Shown here piece by piece: positions 25,463 through 34,381 of a DNA stretch of 64,000 nt. Source of the stretch: Mesorhizobium prunaredense (GTDB lineage Bacteria > Pseudomonadota > Alphaproteobacteria > Rhizobiales > Rhizobiaceae); assembly GCF_900156895.1 (NCBI RefSeq), contig NZ_FTPD01000045.1, positions 380,997-444,996 on the forward strand, in the 5' to 3' direction. The position numbers and the translations under genes are program-made. Under the pieces are notes generated by a model. That model did no database searches, was not told the origin of the DNA, and saw only the letters and a program-made list of their open reading frames with translations. Position 1 is the stretch's first letter. The number at the start of each line of letters is the position of its first letter.

Positions 25463-26623
25463 TCATGGCGATTTTGGCGCAGCCGACCAGATGACCGCGC
25501 CGGAGACCAGCAGCACCGCGGCGGCCACGATCGATGCGAGGAAGAAGTCGCCCGAGGCTTGCGCAAGCAGCCCGGCGACGATCGGACCGATGATCTGGCC
25601 GAGGCCGAAGGACGCCGTCATCAACGCCAGGGTCCGGCGTGGCGCTTGCGGGGCAAGCTGCCTTCCGCTCTGCAAGCCGAGCGCGGTGATGGCGATGAAG
25701 GTGCCGCCAAGCAGAAACCCGCCGAGCAGCGGCCCAACGTGTCCGCCCATAGTGACGCTCGCGCTGACCCCGACCACCTCGACGAGGCACCCCCAGGCAT
25801 AAGCCCGGTAGAGCCCGATCTTTGCCGCGATCTTCTGCCAAAGCCAGACCGAGGGAATTCCGGCAAGGCCGGTGACCATCCACACCACGGCCTCGAAGAC
25901 GCGGCCGCCGCCGCCCTGCCGGACGATGGCGACCAGGAACGTCGCCGTCACGATATAGCCGAAGCCGAACAGCCCGTAGGCGACGATGACCTTCACCAGT
26001 GACCGGTCCTTTGGCAGCGCTGGCCCGCGACCATCGGCGCCGTTGGCGGTCGCAGTGCTGCCGAGCAGCAGCATCACGACGGCAATGGCGCAGGCCGAGA
26101 TCGCGGCGGACCAGAACCAGCCCGCCGGCCAGCCAGCCTGCCCGGTGACGAGTATTGCCATCAGCGCCGAGGACGCTGCTATGCCAAGGCCGACGCCGCC
26201 GAAATGCAGCGCCTGCAGGTCGTTTCGGCCGACCGCGGCCAAATGGCCGAAAACGATGCTGGACATGAACACCAGCACGAAGGCGCTGGCCACGCCGGCA
26301 AGAAAGCGGATGACGAGAAAAGCCGCCATCGTGTCGGCCAGGCCCATCAGCCCGGTTAGGACTGCGGTGGCGGCAAGACCGGTCAGCATCAGCAGGCGCT
26401 CGCGTCCGTGCGCCCAGCCGCCGACGGCTGCGAGCGCGCCAACGAGATAGCCGAGATAGTTGGCGGATGCGATCCAGCCGGCATCGGCCGGCGTCAGGCC
26501 AAGTTCCTCCATCATGCCGGGCAGGATCGGCGTGTAGACGAAGCGGCCTATGCCCATGGCGACGGCCAGGGCAATCATGCCGGCGAAGGCGAGGCGCAAA
26601 GGGGACGGCGAAGCGGCTTTCAT
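25463..26623 (-). CDS. YbfB/YjiJ-family MFS transporter
   Basis: A 386-residue 12-helix permease. The start MKAASPSPLRLAFAGMIALAVAMGIGRFVYTPILPGMMEELGLTPADAGWIASANYLGYLVGA has the GIGRF and ASANYLGYLVG signatures of this family, whose substrates are unknown. ATG 26623 was chosen; the longer frame reads into the palindromic repeat at 26744. It ends about 120 bases upstream of the bacA start, same strand, and may be transcribed together with bacA. Confidence 0.88.
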   Translation of the reverse strand: MKAASPSPLRLAFAGMIALAVAMGIGRFVYTPILPGMMEELGLTPADAGWIASANYLGYLVGALAAVGGWAHGRERLLMLTGLAATAVLTGLMGLADTMAAFLVIRFLAGVASAFVLVFMSSIVFGHLAAVGRNDLQALHFGGVGLGIAASSALMAILVTGQAGWPAGWFWSAAISACAIAVVMLLLGSTATANGADGRGPALPKDRSLVKVIVAYGLFGFGYIVTATFLVAIVRQGGGGRVFEAVVWMVTGLAGIPSVWLWQKIAAKIGLYRAYAWGCLVEVVGVSASVTMGGHVGPLLGGFLLGGTFIAITALGLQSGRQLAPQAPRRTLALMTASFGLGQIIGPIVAGLLAQASGDFFLASIVAAAVLLVSGAVIWSAAPKSP

Positions 26624-26743
26624 TGCGGTGCACAATAGGTGCACGAGCCGGTTAAACAATCCGCTTGTTGTTGGGCCAGAACGGGTTGCAAAAGACCGTA
26701 TCCGAGCGCCGCGGCGGTACAGAACGAACGTCGGCGATCCTTC

Positions 26744-26904
26744 GCGCCCCCCTCTGCCCTGCCGGGCATCTCCCCCACGAGGGAGGAGATTGGCCGTCAT
26801 CTCCGCTTGCGCCAATCTCCAGAAGTTGAAGAATGAGAGCCGGCGCTGAAGCTGCCGATCTCCCCCCTCGTGGGGGAGATGTCCGGCAGGACAGAGGGGG
26901 GCGC
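26744..26904. repeat. Intergenic palindromic element, related copy
   Basis: Arms at 26744-26790 and 26858-26904 are imperfect inverted copies (about three differences in 48 bases) containing GCGCCCCCCTCTG and CATCTCCCCC segments. It shares its core (ATCTCCCCC...GGGGGAGAT and CAGAGGGGG) with the element at 10942-11112, so both are members of one dispersed family. It lies upstream of the MFS gene and downstream of the DUF1127-like gene. Confidence 0.85.
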
Positions 26905-26985
26905 TGTCCCGCCAACGTTTCGGCAGCGACCGTCCGCAGTCCTTTTCGGGTCTTATTAAGAGTCAAATCCTCTGTGCGGAGGATT

Positions 26986-27198
26986 TCAGCCGCAGCCGAC
27001 CTGCCCGGTGCCGGTCTCATAGGCAGTGCGCCGGGCCGTCAGCCTGAACGGCACGTCGCCGAGTTCACGCTCCGACATGGTGTCGAGCACAGGATGCGAC
27101 AGCGGATCGGTGGCCCATCGGGTGGCCTCGCCTTCATGCGACCGGCTTTGCCGCGCGCCGGCAGCGGAAAAGACCCTGAGCAGTGACAAAATCTTCAT
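26986..27198 (-). CDS. DUF1127-like small protein
   Basis: A 70-residue protein starting MKILSLLRVF and containing LSHPVLDTMSERELGDVPF, which matches the arginine-rich/helical DUF1127-type pattern (L..hP.L..M...EL.DLPF) seen in small rhizobial proteins. GGAGGAAAAATACG ahead of the ATG at 27198 is a strong ribosome site. DUF1127 proteins bind RNA-related partners and influence phosphate and stress responses in some rhizobia; that role is an inference here. It is divergent from the LysR gene. Confidence 0.72.
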   Translation of the reverse strand: MKILSLLRVFSAAGARQSRSHEGEATRWATDPLSHPVLDTMSERELGDVPFRLTARRTAYETGTGQVGCG

Positions 27199-27295
27199 CG
27201 TATTTTTCCTCCACACGTCTGCTCGTTCCTTAAGATTTGCCGTTCCACCCTGTATTTCAATTGAGATTTCAACCGTGCCAGTTTAGAAAAACTGT

Positions 27296-28210
27296 ATGGC
27301 TATGCTGAACCGCGTCCACCTCAACGGCCTGCGCGCCGTGGAAACCGTCGCCCGCCTGGGATCGCTTTCGGCTGCGGCGAGCGAACTCAACGTGTCCGCC
27401 AGCGCCGTCAGCCAGCAGGTCAAGCGGACGGAAGCGCAACTTGGCCAGGCGCTGTTCGAACGAACGGCAAGCGGTCTGGTGCCGACCGAATTCGGCACCG
27501 TCTTCACCGCGCGGCTCGGGGCAGGTTTCCGCGAGCTCGCCCAAGCCGTGGCGCTCGCCGACGAGGCCTCCGAATGCACGCTGGTGGTTTCGGTGGCGCC
27601 GGCCTTTGCCTCGAAGTGGCTGCTGCCTCGACTGTCACGTCACTTCGCCCGGCATCCCAATGTGCTTTTGCGCATCGACGCCTCGGTGCGGATTGCCGAT
27701 CTCGATCGCTCGGACATCGACATCGCCATCCGGCTTGGCGACGGCAAATGGCCGGGCGTGCGCGCGCAACTGCTGCTGGCGCAGGAAGTCTTCCCGGTCT
27801 GCGCCCCGGCGATCGCCGACAAACTGAAATCGATCGAAGATCTCGCCCTGACCTGCGCGATCACCGACGAAAAAGCGATGATCAGCTGGGAAAGCTGGTT
27901 CGAGGCGGCCGGGGTGAAGCCGGTCACCTTCCTCAAGGGCGCGCGCTTCACCGATCCGATGCTTTGCCTGGAATCGGCGATCGCCGGCCACGGCGTGATG
28001 CTCGGCTGGCAATTGCTGACGGCTGACGCTCTCGCCGACGGCCGGCTGGTCGCGCCGTTCGGCGTCCGCGCCGAGAGCGGGCTGGGCTACTGGCTGGTGA
28101 CATCGGCCAGCAAGAGCGAGAGCCGCAAGCTGCGCGATTTCAAGATCTGGATCCGCGAGGAGATCGAGGCAACGATGGCGCAGTTCGGCGCGCTCGGCAG
28201 CGCGGCCTGA
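27296..28210 (+). CDS. LysR-type transcriptional regulator (GcvA-like)
   Basis: A 304-residue regulator with N-terminal winged HTH (NGLRAVETVARLGSLSAAASELNVSASAVSQQVKRTEAQLG, residues 9-50) and a periplasmic-binding-like sensor domain (LVVSVAPAFASKWLLPRL onward). The LNGLRAFE-type start and sensor opening resemble GcvA. It lies divergent from the DUF1127-like gene; two TTGAAAT copies 12 bases apart (minus strand, around 27255-27275) in the shared promoter may be binding sites. The target genes are probably its neighbours. Confidence 0.9.
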   Translation: MAMLNRVHLNGLRAVETVARLGSLSAAASELNVSASAVSQQVKRTEAQLGQALFERTASGLVPTEFGTVFTARLGAGFRELAQAVALADEASECTLVVSVAPAFASKWLLPRLSRHFARHPNVLLRIDASVRIADLDRSDIDIAIRLGDGKWPGVRAQLLLAQEVFPVCAPAIADKLKSIEDLALTCAITDEKAMISWESWFEAAGVKPVTFLKGARFTDPMLCLESAIAGHGVMLGWQLLTADALADGRLVAPFGVRAESGLGYWLVTSASKSESRKLRDFKIWIREEIEATMAQFGALGSAA

Positions 28211-28293
28211 GCAGGCCCGGTCGATCACGGTGGAAAGACCGACGGCACCGGTCTATGTAAGAACCAGACTCCCACATCGCGACAGGCAGGATA

Positions 28294-29550
28294 ATGACCA
28301 CACATTCGCGCGGCGTTTCCGCAACGATCGACCCGGTGAAGCTCGACAGGCTGGCAGAAGTCGCCATCAAGGTCGGGCTGCAATTGCAACCGGGGCAGGA
28401 CCTGGTGCTGACGTCGTCGATCGCAGCGCTGCCTTTGACGCGACGGATCGTCGAGCATGCCTACAAGGCAGGCGCCGGCCTGGTGACGCCGATCTTCAAC
28501 GACGACGAGATGACGCTGGCACGCTTCCGCTATGGCGCCGATGCCAGCTTCGACCACGCCGCCGGCTGGCTTTACGAGGGCATGGCCAAGGCCTTCGCCA
28601 ACAATGCGGCGCGGCTGGCCGTGCGCGGCGAGGATCCGTCGCTGCTGTCGGCGCAGGATCCGGCGAAAGTGGCGCGCGCCAACAAGGCGAACTCGATCGC
28701 CTACCAGCCGGCACTGGAAAAGATCACCGGCTTCGACATCAACTGGAACATCGTCGCCTACCCCGACCTGGCCTGGGCCAGGTCGGTGTTTCCGGGCGAT
28801 ACCGACGACGTCGCGGTGGCGAAGCTCGCCGACGCGATCTTTGCCGCCTCACGGGTCGATGTCGACGACCCGATCGGCAACTGGAAGGCACACAATGCGG
28901 CTCTTCGCAGCCGCACCGAATGGCTGAACGGCCACAATTTCCATGCGCTGCATTTCACCGGACCCGGCACCGATCTGACCGTCGGTCTGGCCGGCGGCCA
29001 TGAATGGATGGGCGGCGCCTCGACCGCCAGGAACGGCATCACCTGCAACCCGAACATCCCGACCGAGGAGGTTTTCACCACGCCGCATGCAAGGCGCGTC
29101 GAAGGCCATGTTACGAGCACCAAGCCGCTGTCGTACCAAGGTACGCTTATCGACGAGATTGCGGTGCGTTTCGAGCAGGGTCGCATCGTCGAGGCCAAGG
29201 CCAGCCGCGGCGAGGATGTGCTGAAGAAAGTGCTCGACACCGATGAAGGCGCGCGCCGGCTCGGCGAGGTCGCCCTGGTGCCGCATTCCTCGCCGATCGC
29301 GGCGAGCGGCCTGCTGTTCTTCAACACGCTGTTCGACGAGAATGCCGCCTGCCACATCGCGCTCGGCCAGTGCTATTCGAAGTGCTTTGTCGACGGCGCC
29401 TCGCTCACTCAGGACGAGATCGCGGCGCGCGGCGGCAACAAGAGCTTCATCCATATCGACTGGATGATCGGTTCGGACAAGGTCGACATCGACGGCGTAG
29501 GCAAGGACGGCGGCCGCGTGCCGGTCATGCGCAAGGGCGAGTGGGCGTAG
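28294..29550 (+). CDS. M29-family aminopeptidase
   Basis: A 418-residue metalloaminopeptidase of the thermophilic (AmpS/T) family. Metal ligands appear in NIPTEEVFTTPH (Glu residues), HIALG and HIDWMIGS (His/Asp), all in the C-terminal half. The N-terminal half holds AEVAIKVGLQLQPGQDLVL, the usual family start. It removes N-terminal residues from peptides in the cytosol. Its last codons (GEWA-stop) are the first copy of a four-fold 16-base repeat. Confidence 0.92.
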   Translation: MTTHSRGVSATIDPVKLDRLAEVAIKVGLQLQPGQDLVLTSSIAALPLTRRIVEHAYKAGAGLVTPIFNDDEMTLARFRYGADASFDHAAGWLYEGMAKAFANNAARLAVRGEDPSLLSAQDPAKVARANKANSIAYQPALEKITGFDINWNIVAYPDLAWARSVFPGDTDDVAVAKLADAIFAASRVDVDDPIGNWKAHNAALRSRTEWLNGHNFHALHFTGPGTDLTVGLAGGHEWMGGASTARNGITCNPNIPTEEVFTTPHARRVEGHVTSTKPLSYQGTLIDEIAVRFEQGRIVEAKASRGEDVLKKVLDTDEGARRLGEVALVPHSSPIAASGLLFFNTLFDENAACHIALGQCYSKCFVDGASLTQDEIAARGGNKSFIHIDWMIGSDKVDIDGVGKDGGRVPVMRKGEWA

Positions 29551-29599
29551 GGGGCGAGTGGGCGTAAGGGCGAGTGGGCGTAAGGGCGAGTGGGCGTAA
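29535..29599. repeat. Four tandem 16-base repeats at a gene 3' end
   Basis: The unit GGGCGAGTGGGCGTAA occurs at 29535-29550 (ending TAG), 29552-29567, 29568-29583 and 29584-29599. The first copy is the coding end of the aminopeptidase including its stop codon; the others are duplicated beyond it. It is a probable slippage-prone minisatellite. Confidence 0.9.
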
Positions 29600-29644
29600 G
29601 CAGCCGCCAGCAAGCCGTCATGGCGGCCAACCCCGGAGTTGGCA

Positions 29645-30001
29645 ATGAAACTCGATATCAGGGTCAAACGCATCTACGAGCCGCCCTCGCCCGGCGATGG
29701 GCAGCGGGTGCTCATAGACCGCGTATGGCCGCGCGGCGTCCGCAAGGAAGACGCCGCCCTGACGCTATGGCTGAAGACCATCGCGCCAAGCGATGAATTG
29801 CGCAAATGGTTCGGCCACGAGCCGACGCGCTGGATGGAATTCCAGCAGCGCTATCGCGGCGAGCTCGACAGGAACAGCGAGGCGGTCGGCCAGTTGCGCG
29901 CCCTGCTCGACAACGGCCGGGTGACGCTGCTCTACGGCGCCCAGGACGACATGCACAACAACGCGGTGGCTTTGGCTGATTATCTCAGCCTAAAGGGCTG
30001 A
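29645..30001 (+). CDS. DUF488 family protein
   Basis: A 118-residue protein with the DUF488 hallmarks RVLIDRVWPRGVRKEDAAL, WLKTIAPSDELRKWFGHEP, and a C-terminal VTLLYGAQDDMHNNAVAL. Members are small cytosolic proteins of unknown biochemical function, often near metal or thiol metabolism genes. ATG 29645 has GGAG six bases upstream; an in-frame TTG at 29639 is less likely. Confidence 0.88.
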   Translation: MKLDIRVKRIYEPPSPGDGQRVLIDRVWPRGVRKEDAALTLWLKTIAPSDELRKWFGHEPTRWMEFQQRYRGELDRNSEAVGQLRALLDNGRVTLLYGAQDDMHNNAVALADYLSLKG

Positions 30002-30046
30002 GGCAGCGCGTGCTGCCGGATCACATCGACGCCTTCGTCGCTAATC

Positions 30047-31114
30047 TCAGGCGACACGCAGTTCCGTGGCCGCATCGAAGAGGTGCACCTTGCCCGGCAG
30101 AACCGAAAGATTGATCGCGGCGCCGGGGTTGCGGCGCTCGTCACGCGGCACCACGGCGACGGCGTCGTATCCCGCCACGCGCAAATGAATCTGGACATCC
30201 GCGCCGGTTGTTTCGGACAGCACGACCTCGCCCTTGATCTCACCCGTATCCGAAATGCCGAGATCGTGCGGCCGGACGCCCATGATGACCTTTTGGCCTG
30301 GCTTCGCCTTGATCTCCGGCGAGAGACCGATCGACACGCCTTCGGCGACGAAGCGAGGACTGCCGCCCGCCGTCTCGACAGCGCCAGCGATGAAGTTCAT
30401 CGACGGCGAGCCGATGAAATCAGCGACATATTTCGAGTTCGGGCGCTCATAGACCTCGTCGGGCGTGCCGATCTGCATGATCCTGCCGGCGTGCATCAGC
30501 ACGATCTTGTCAGCCATCGTCATCGCCTCGATCTGGTCATGGGTGACGTAGATCGTGGTCGTGCCGAGACGATTGTGGAGTTGGCGGATTTCCACGCGCA
30601 TATGCGTGCGCAGCTTGGCGTCGAGATTGGAGAGCGGTTCGTCGAAAAGGAAGACGGCGGCATTGCGCACCATGGCGCGGCCCATGGCGACGCGCTGGCG
30701 CTGGCCACCCGACAGTTCCTTGGGATAGCGCCCGAGGTAGGGCGTGAGATTCAGGATTTGCGCCGCCCATTCGACCTTCTTCCTGATCTCCGCCTTTGGC
30801 ACTTTCGCCACTTCGAGACTGAAGCCGATATTGTCGAACACCTTCATTGTCGGATAGAGCGCGTAGTTCTGGAACACCATAGCGATGTCGCGATCGCGCG
30901 GGTGAACGTCATTGACCCGCCTGTCGGCGATCAACAGATCGCCGTTGGTCACGCTTTCGAGCCCTGCTGTCATGCGCAGGAGCGTGGTCTTTCCGCAGCC
31001 CGACGGCCCAAGAAGGACGACGAATTCGCGGTCGGCGATGCCGAAGGAGATATCCTTCATCACCTCGACATGCCCGAAATTCTTGGCGATGTTCCTATAT
31101 TCTACGGTAGCCAT
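30047..31114 (-). CDS. Sugar ABC transporter ATPase (UgpC/MalK type)
   Basis: A 355-residue ATPase with Walker A GPSGCGKTT, signature LSGGQRQRV, Walker B VFLFDEPLSNLDAK and a C-terminal OB/TOBE regulatory part (GVRPHDLGI, PGAAINLSVLPGKVHLFD). It energises the importer encoded upstream in the same operon. ATG 31114 has GGAGAG upstream; the longer frame lacks a site. Unusually for this class it is the last gene, after an SDR gene. Confidence 0.94.
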   Translation of the reverse strand: MATVEYRNIAKNFGHVEVMKDISFGIADREFVVLLGPSGCGKTTLLRMTAGLESVTNGDLLIADRRVNDVHPRDRDIAMVFQNYALYPTMKVFDNIGFSLEVAKVPKAEIRKKVEWAAQILNLTPYLGRYPKELSGGQRQRVAMGRAMVRNAAVFLFDEPLSNLDAKLRTHMRVEIRQLHNRLGTTTIYVTHDQIEAMTMADKIVLMHAGRIMQIGTPDEVYERPNSKYVADFIGSPSMNFIAGAVETAGGSPRFVAEGVSIGLSPEIKAKPGQKVIMGVRPHDLGISDTGEIKGEVVLSETTGADVQIHLRVAGYDAVAVVPRDERRNPGAAINLSVLPGKVHLFDAATELRVA

Positions 31115-31145
31115 TCGCTCTCTCCAGAAGCCCGGATTCGGGTCG

Positions 31146-31871
31146 TCAGTATTTCTGCCTTGTCGGCGTGATGACGATTTCCTGCACGAGGGCGTTCTGC
31201 GGCATCTGGTAGGTGTGCAGCATGAGGTCAGCGACGTGCTCGGGCCCAATCCCGCCGCCGATCTTGAGCTTGTTAGCCTTGTAGTTGGCGAGCGTCTGCG
31301 GATCGAGGACGCCGCTCAGAACTTCGGTTTCGATCACCCCGGGCGAAAGCACGACCACGCGGACGTCATAATCGGAAAGATAGTCGCGCAGCGATTCCGA
31401 CACGGCGTGAACGAAGAATTTTGTCCCGCAGTAAACCGTATGATCCGGATAGACCTTCCGGCCAGCGATCGAACTCATCATGAACAGCGTCCCATGACGG
31501 CGCTCCATCATGCCCGCCATCACGGCGTGGACCGAGTTCAGCACGCCTTTCGTGTTGATGTCGATCATCTCGTCCCATTCCTCGGGCGGCTGGCGGCCTA
31601 TGTCGGCAAGGCGCGCGATGCCGGCATTGGCAAAGAGCATGTCGACCGGTCCGTATTCGGCTTCCGCCTCCTTCACGGCGGCCGCAATTGCGGCGCGGTC
31701 CCGGACATCAACCTGCCGGGCCATACTGTCAGGCAGGTTCAGCGCCTCCATGCGCTCCAGACGGCGGGCCATCATGAGAACAGGATGGCCGGAGCGCGAA
31801 AACACCTTAGCGACCGCTTCGCCGATACCAGAACTGGCTCCTGTCACTGCTACGAGCTGTTTTCCAGCCAT
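31146..31871 (-). CDS. SDR oxidoreductase of the sugar/polyol locus
   Basis: A 241-residue NADP-type SDR: GASSGIGEAVAKVF loop (about residues 11-24), NAGIAR, a Ser in MMSSIAGRK and YCGTKFF (Tyr/Lys), then SPGVIETE. It resembles YdfG-like serine/hydroxy acid dehydrogenases. Lying between the binding protein and ATPase genes of the importer, it probably oxidises the imported polyol or sugar in the cytoplasm. Confidence 0.87.
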   Translation of the reverse strand: MAGKQLVAVTGASSGIGEAVAKVFSRSGHPVLMMARRLERMEALNLPDSMARQVDVRDRAAIAAAVKEAEAEYGPVDMLFANAGIARLADIGRQPPEEWDEMIDINTKGVLNSVHAVMAGMMERRHGTLFMMSSIAGRKVYPDHTVYCGTKFFVHAVSESLRDYLSDYDVRVVVLSPGVIETEVLSGVLDPQTLANYKANKLKIGGGIGPEHVADLMLHTYQMPQNALVQEIVITPTRQKY

Positions 31872-31942
31872 TGTTTTTCCTCAATCGAAAATTGTCGATA
31901 CCCCGGGCTGGCGGCCTTAGGGCCGCCAGCCCGGGGGAACAT

Positions 31943-33448
31943 TCAGCCCTTGGCGACGAGATCGTCGACCTGGGTCTTCAGGGCGTCGAGCGACTCCTTG
32001 GCCGAGCCCGACTGGCCGGCGAAGTATTTGCCCAACGCAACCGGGATCATATCGCTGGAGAGTTCTGCCCAGGCGGGCAGGTCGGGCTCGGATCCCATGT
32101 AGTTGGCGATGGTGTCGCGCACGACCGGCAAATGGCGGGTCGTGCCGGCGCCGACACGGGCGTTGGCCAGCACGCGCGGATCGTCATAGACGCTGGTGCG
32201 CGTTGGCCCCGTACCGCCGCCCAGAACGGTTATCAGCGCCTGGGTATCGGCTGAGGTCGCCCATTGCATGAAGATCCAGGCAGCGTCAGGGCTCTTCGAG
32301 TATTTCGACACCGCGAGCGAAGAACCACCCTGGTGACCAACGCCTGGTATTTCGCCGAATCCGGTCTGTTCGACCGTGCGCAGCGTGGCGGCAGGTTTCG
32401 GCGGAACCATCGCTTCCATCAGACCGGAGACCTTGGAAGCCTTGGGATCGTCGAAGAACGGGAAGAATTCGCCCCAAGACAGCATCGAGGCCGCGACGCC
32501 CTGGCCGACCGACTGGCCCTCGCCATCCCATGTCCAGCCGTCGACGCCGGGCGGCATCGTCGCCTTGAGCTTGTCCCAGTAGGCCATGGCGGCCAAGCCA
32601 GCGTCGTCATTGCCGGTGAATTTGCCGTCGGGGCCGAAAATCGAACCGCCATGGCCCCAAAGCCACGCCGTCCAATCGCATTCGAGGCTGTAATGGCCCG
32701 ATTTCATCTGGCCGCTGGTGCCGTACATGTTCGGGCCCTTGGCGTCGGTGATCGCCGCAGACGCCTGCAGCAAATCGTCCAGCGTGGCCGGAGGCGGCAG
32801 CTTGAGCTCGTCCCAGACGTCCTTGCGGTATTGCGTGATGAAGATCGGGATGTCGTAGGGCACGCCGACCATGCGATCCTCGTACATGGCGATGCCGTCG
32901 ACGAGCGGCTTCAGGAAGTCGTCGATGTTGTAGTTTGGCATCGCCAAATCGGCGTTCTTGAGCTGCTCGCGCGGATCGAAAACGTCCTGGCTGAAGCTTG
33001 CCGCCCAGCTCTGGTCGATATAGTAGAGATCGTAAGTGCCGAGGCTCGACGCCACGTCGAGCGTCAGCTTCTGCAGCACCTGCTCGAGCGGCAGCACTTC
33101 GATCTCGACCTTGATGCCGGTAGCCTCCTCGAAATATTGCTTGAGCTGCGTAGCGATGGCATTCGACGGCGGCGTTGATTCGGTGGCGAGACGAAGCGTC
33201 GTTCCGGCAAAGGGCTTGCCGACATCCGAGAGCCACTTGGTGATTTCGGCGCTGGGCTTTAGTTCCTGTTCCTGAGCCGATGCCTGGCTGATGCCGTAGA
33301 ACGGACGTCGTCCCAGGCCCATGCCGAGCGCGCCGGCGCCGAGGCCGAGAATGCTTGCTGCGCGAAGAAACGAGCGCCGGTCCATCTGTCCGCGAACGAA
33401 GCGGTCAGTGACAGAGGCAAGATGCGCCTTTCTGATGCTGTCTTTCAT
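31943..33448 (-). CDS. Carbohydrate ABC transporter binding protein, Tat-type signal
   Basis: A 501-residue periplasmic binding protein of the extracellular family 1. The N-terminus has a twin-arginine signal (MDRRSFLRAASILGLGAGALG), so it would be exported folded by the Tat path, then LRLATESTPPSNAIATQLKQYFEEATGIKVEIE, typical of sugar binders. Transporter permeases lie directly upstream. Size (about 500) exceeds the usual 420 and suits larger or polyol substrates. Confidence 0.92.
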   Translation of the reverse strand: MKDSIRKAHLASVTDRFVRGQMDRRSFLRAASILGLGAGALGMGLGRRPFYGISQASAQEQELKPSAEITKWLSDVGKPFAGTTLRLATESTPPSNAIATQLKQYFEEATGIKVEIEVLPLEQVLQKLTLDVASSLGTYDLYYIDQSWAASFSQDVFDPREQLKNADLAMPNYNIDDFLKPLVDGIAMYEDRMVGVPYDIPIFITQYRKDVWDELKLPPPATLDDLLQASAAITDAKGPNMYGTSGQMKSGHYSLECDWTAWLWGHGGSIFGPDGKFTGNDDAGLAAMAYWDKLKATMPPGVDGWTWDGEGQSVGQGVAASMLSWGEFFPFFDDPKASKVSGLMEAMVPPKPAATLRTVEQTGFGEIPGVGHQGGSSLAVSKYSKSPDAAWIFMQWATSADTQALITVLGGGTGPTRTSVYDDPRVLANARVGAGTTRHLPVVRDTIANYMGSEPDLPAWAELSSDMIPVALGKYFAGQSGSAKESLDALKTQVDDLVAKG

Positions 33449-33507
33449 TGTCTACTCCTCCGGTTTAATTCGCGATTTTCACAAGGCTGCGAATTCGAGC
33501 CTCCCAT

Positions 33508-34380
33508 CTATTGTTTCAACGATCCCATCGTGAGACCGCGCACGAGGTGCTTTTGAACCAACAGAATGAAGATGAAAGCGGGAATGATGGATGCGGCGCC
33601 AAGCGCGGCCATGTTGCCCCAGGCGGTGCCGATCGAGGTGACGAAGGTCGACGAGACGACAGGCACGGTTTTGACCGACGTGGTGGTCAGGGTCAGCGCA
33701 AACAGGAATTCGGTCCAGCTGAAGATGAAGCAGAGCACCGCCGTGGCGGCGATGCCGCCCTTGGCCATCGGCAGCACGATCCGCCGGAAGATCATGAAGC
33801 GGCTGGCGCCATCGACGATGGCGCTCTCGTCGATCTCGGAAGGAATGTCGTCGAAGAAGCTCTTCATCAGGAGGACGGCGAGCGGCAGGTTCATCAGCGC
33901 GTGGATCAGGACCATGCCGGTATAGGTGTCGATGAGACCGAAATTCTTGTAGATGAAGAACATCGGCACCGCGACCGCGACGGGCGGCATCATGCGCGTC
34001 GACAACACCCAGCCGACGAAACTGTGCCGGCCGCGGAAGTTCATGCGCGACAGGGCATAGGCGGCAAGCGTGGCGATGGCGACAGCGAGCACGGTCGACA
34101 GCGTCGCGATCACGATCGAATCCCAGACGCGGGGCGCCATGTAGAAATTGCCGCCGCCCGGCGTCACGGTGATGCCGCCGCTGCCCAGCGAAATCCCGAA
34201 CACCTTCTGGAAATTGTCGAAGGTCGGCGTGAAGGCGAACAGTTTCGGCGGCCGGTTGAAGATGTCGTTGCCGTGTTTGAACGCCACCGACGTCCAGTAG
34301 TAGATCGGAAAGAAGAAGATTGCGACCACAACCCAGGCGGCGATGGTGCGAAGCATGCGGGTCGAGAAGGAGCCGTTCAT
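33508..34380 (-). CDS. Carbohydrate ABC permease (MalG type)
   Basis: A 290-residue membrane protein with six helices and the EAA loop DESAIVDGASRFMIFRRIVLPMAKGG near residues 190-215, which contacts the ATPase. The ending VQKHLVRGLTMGSLKQ is typical of MalG-type permeases. It follows the first permease gene by one base. Confidence 0.95.
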   Translation of the reverse strand: MNGSFSTRMLRTIAAWVVVAIFFFPIYYWTSVAFKHGNDIFNRPPKLFAFTPTFDNFQKVFGISLGSGGITVTPGGGNFYMAPRVWDSIVIATLSTVLAVAIATLAAYALSRMNFRGRHSFVGWVLSTRMMPPVAVAVPMFFIYKNFGLIDTYTGMVLIHALMNLPLAVLLMKSFFDDIPSEIDESAIVDGASRFMIFRRIVLPMAKGGIAATAVLCFIFSWTEFLFALTLTTTSVKTVPVVSSTFVTSIGTAWGNMAALGAASIIPAFIFILLVQKHLVRGLTMGSLKQ

Positions 34381-34381
34381 T

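Noticed and set aside
29535..29599. CRISPR-like array
   Set aside because: Units of 16 bases are directly adjacent with no spacers and include coding sequence.
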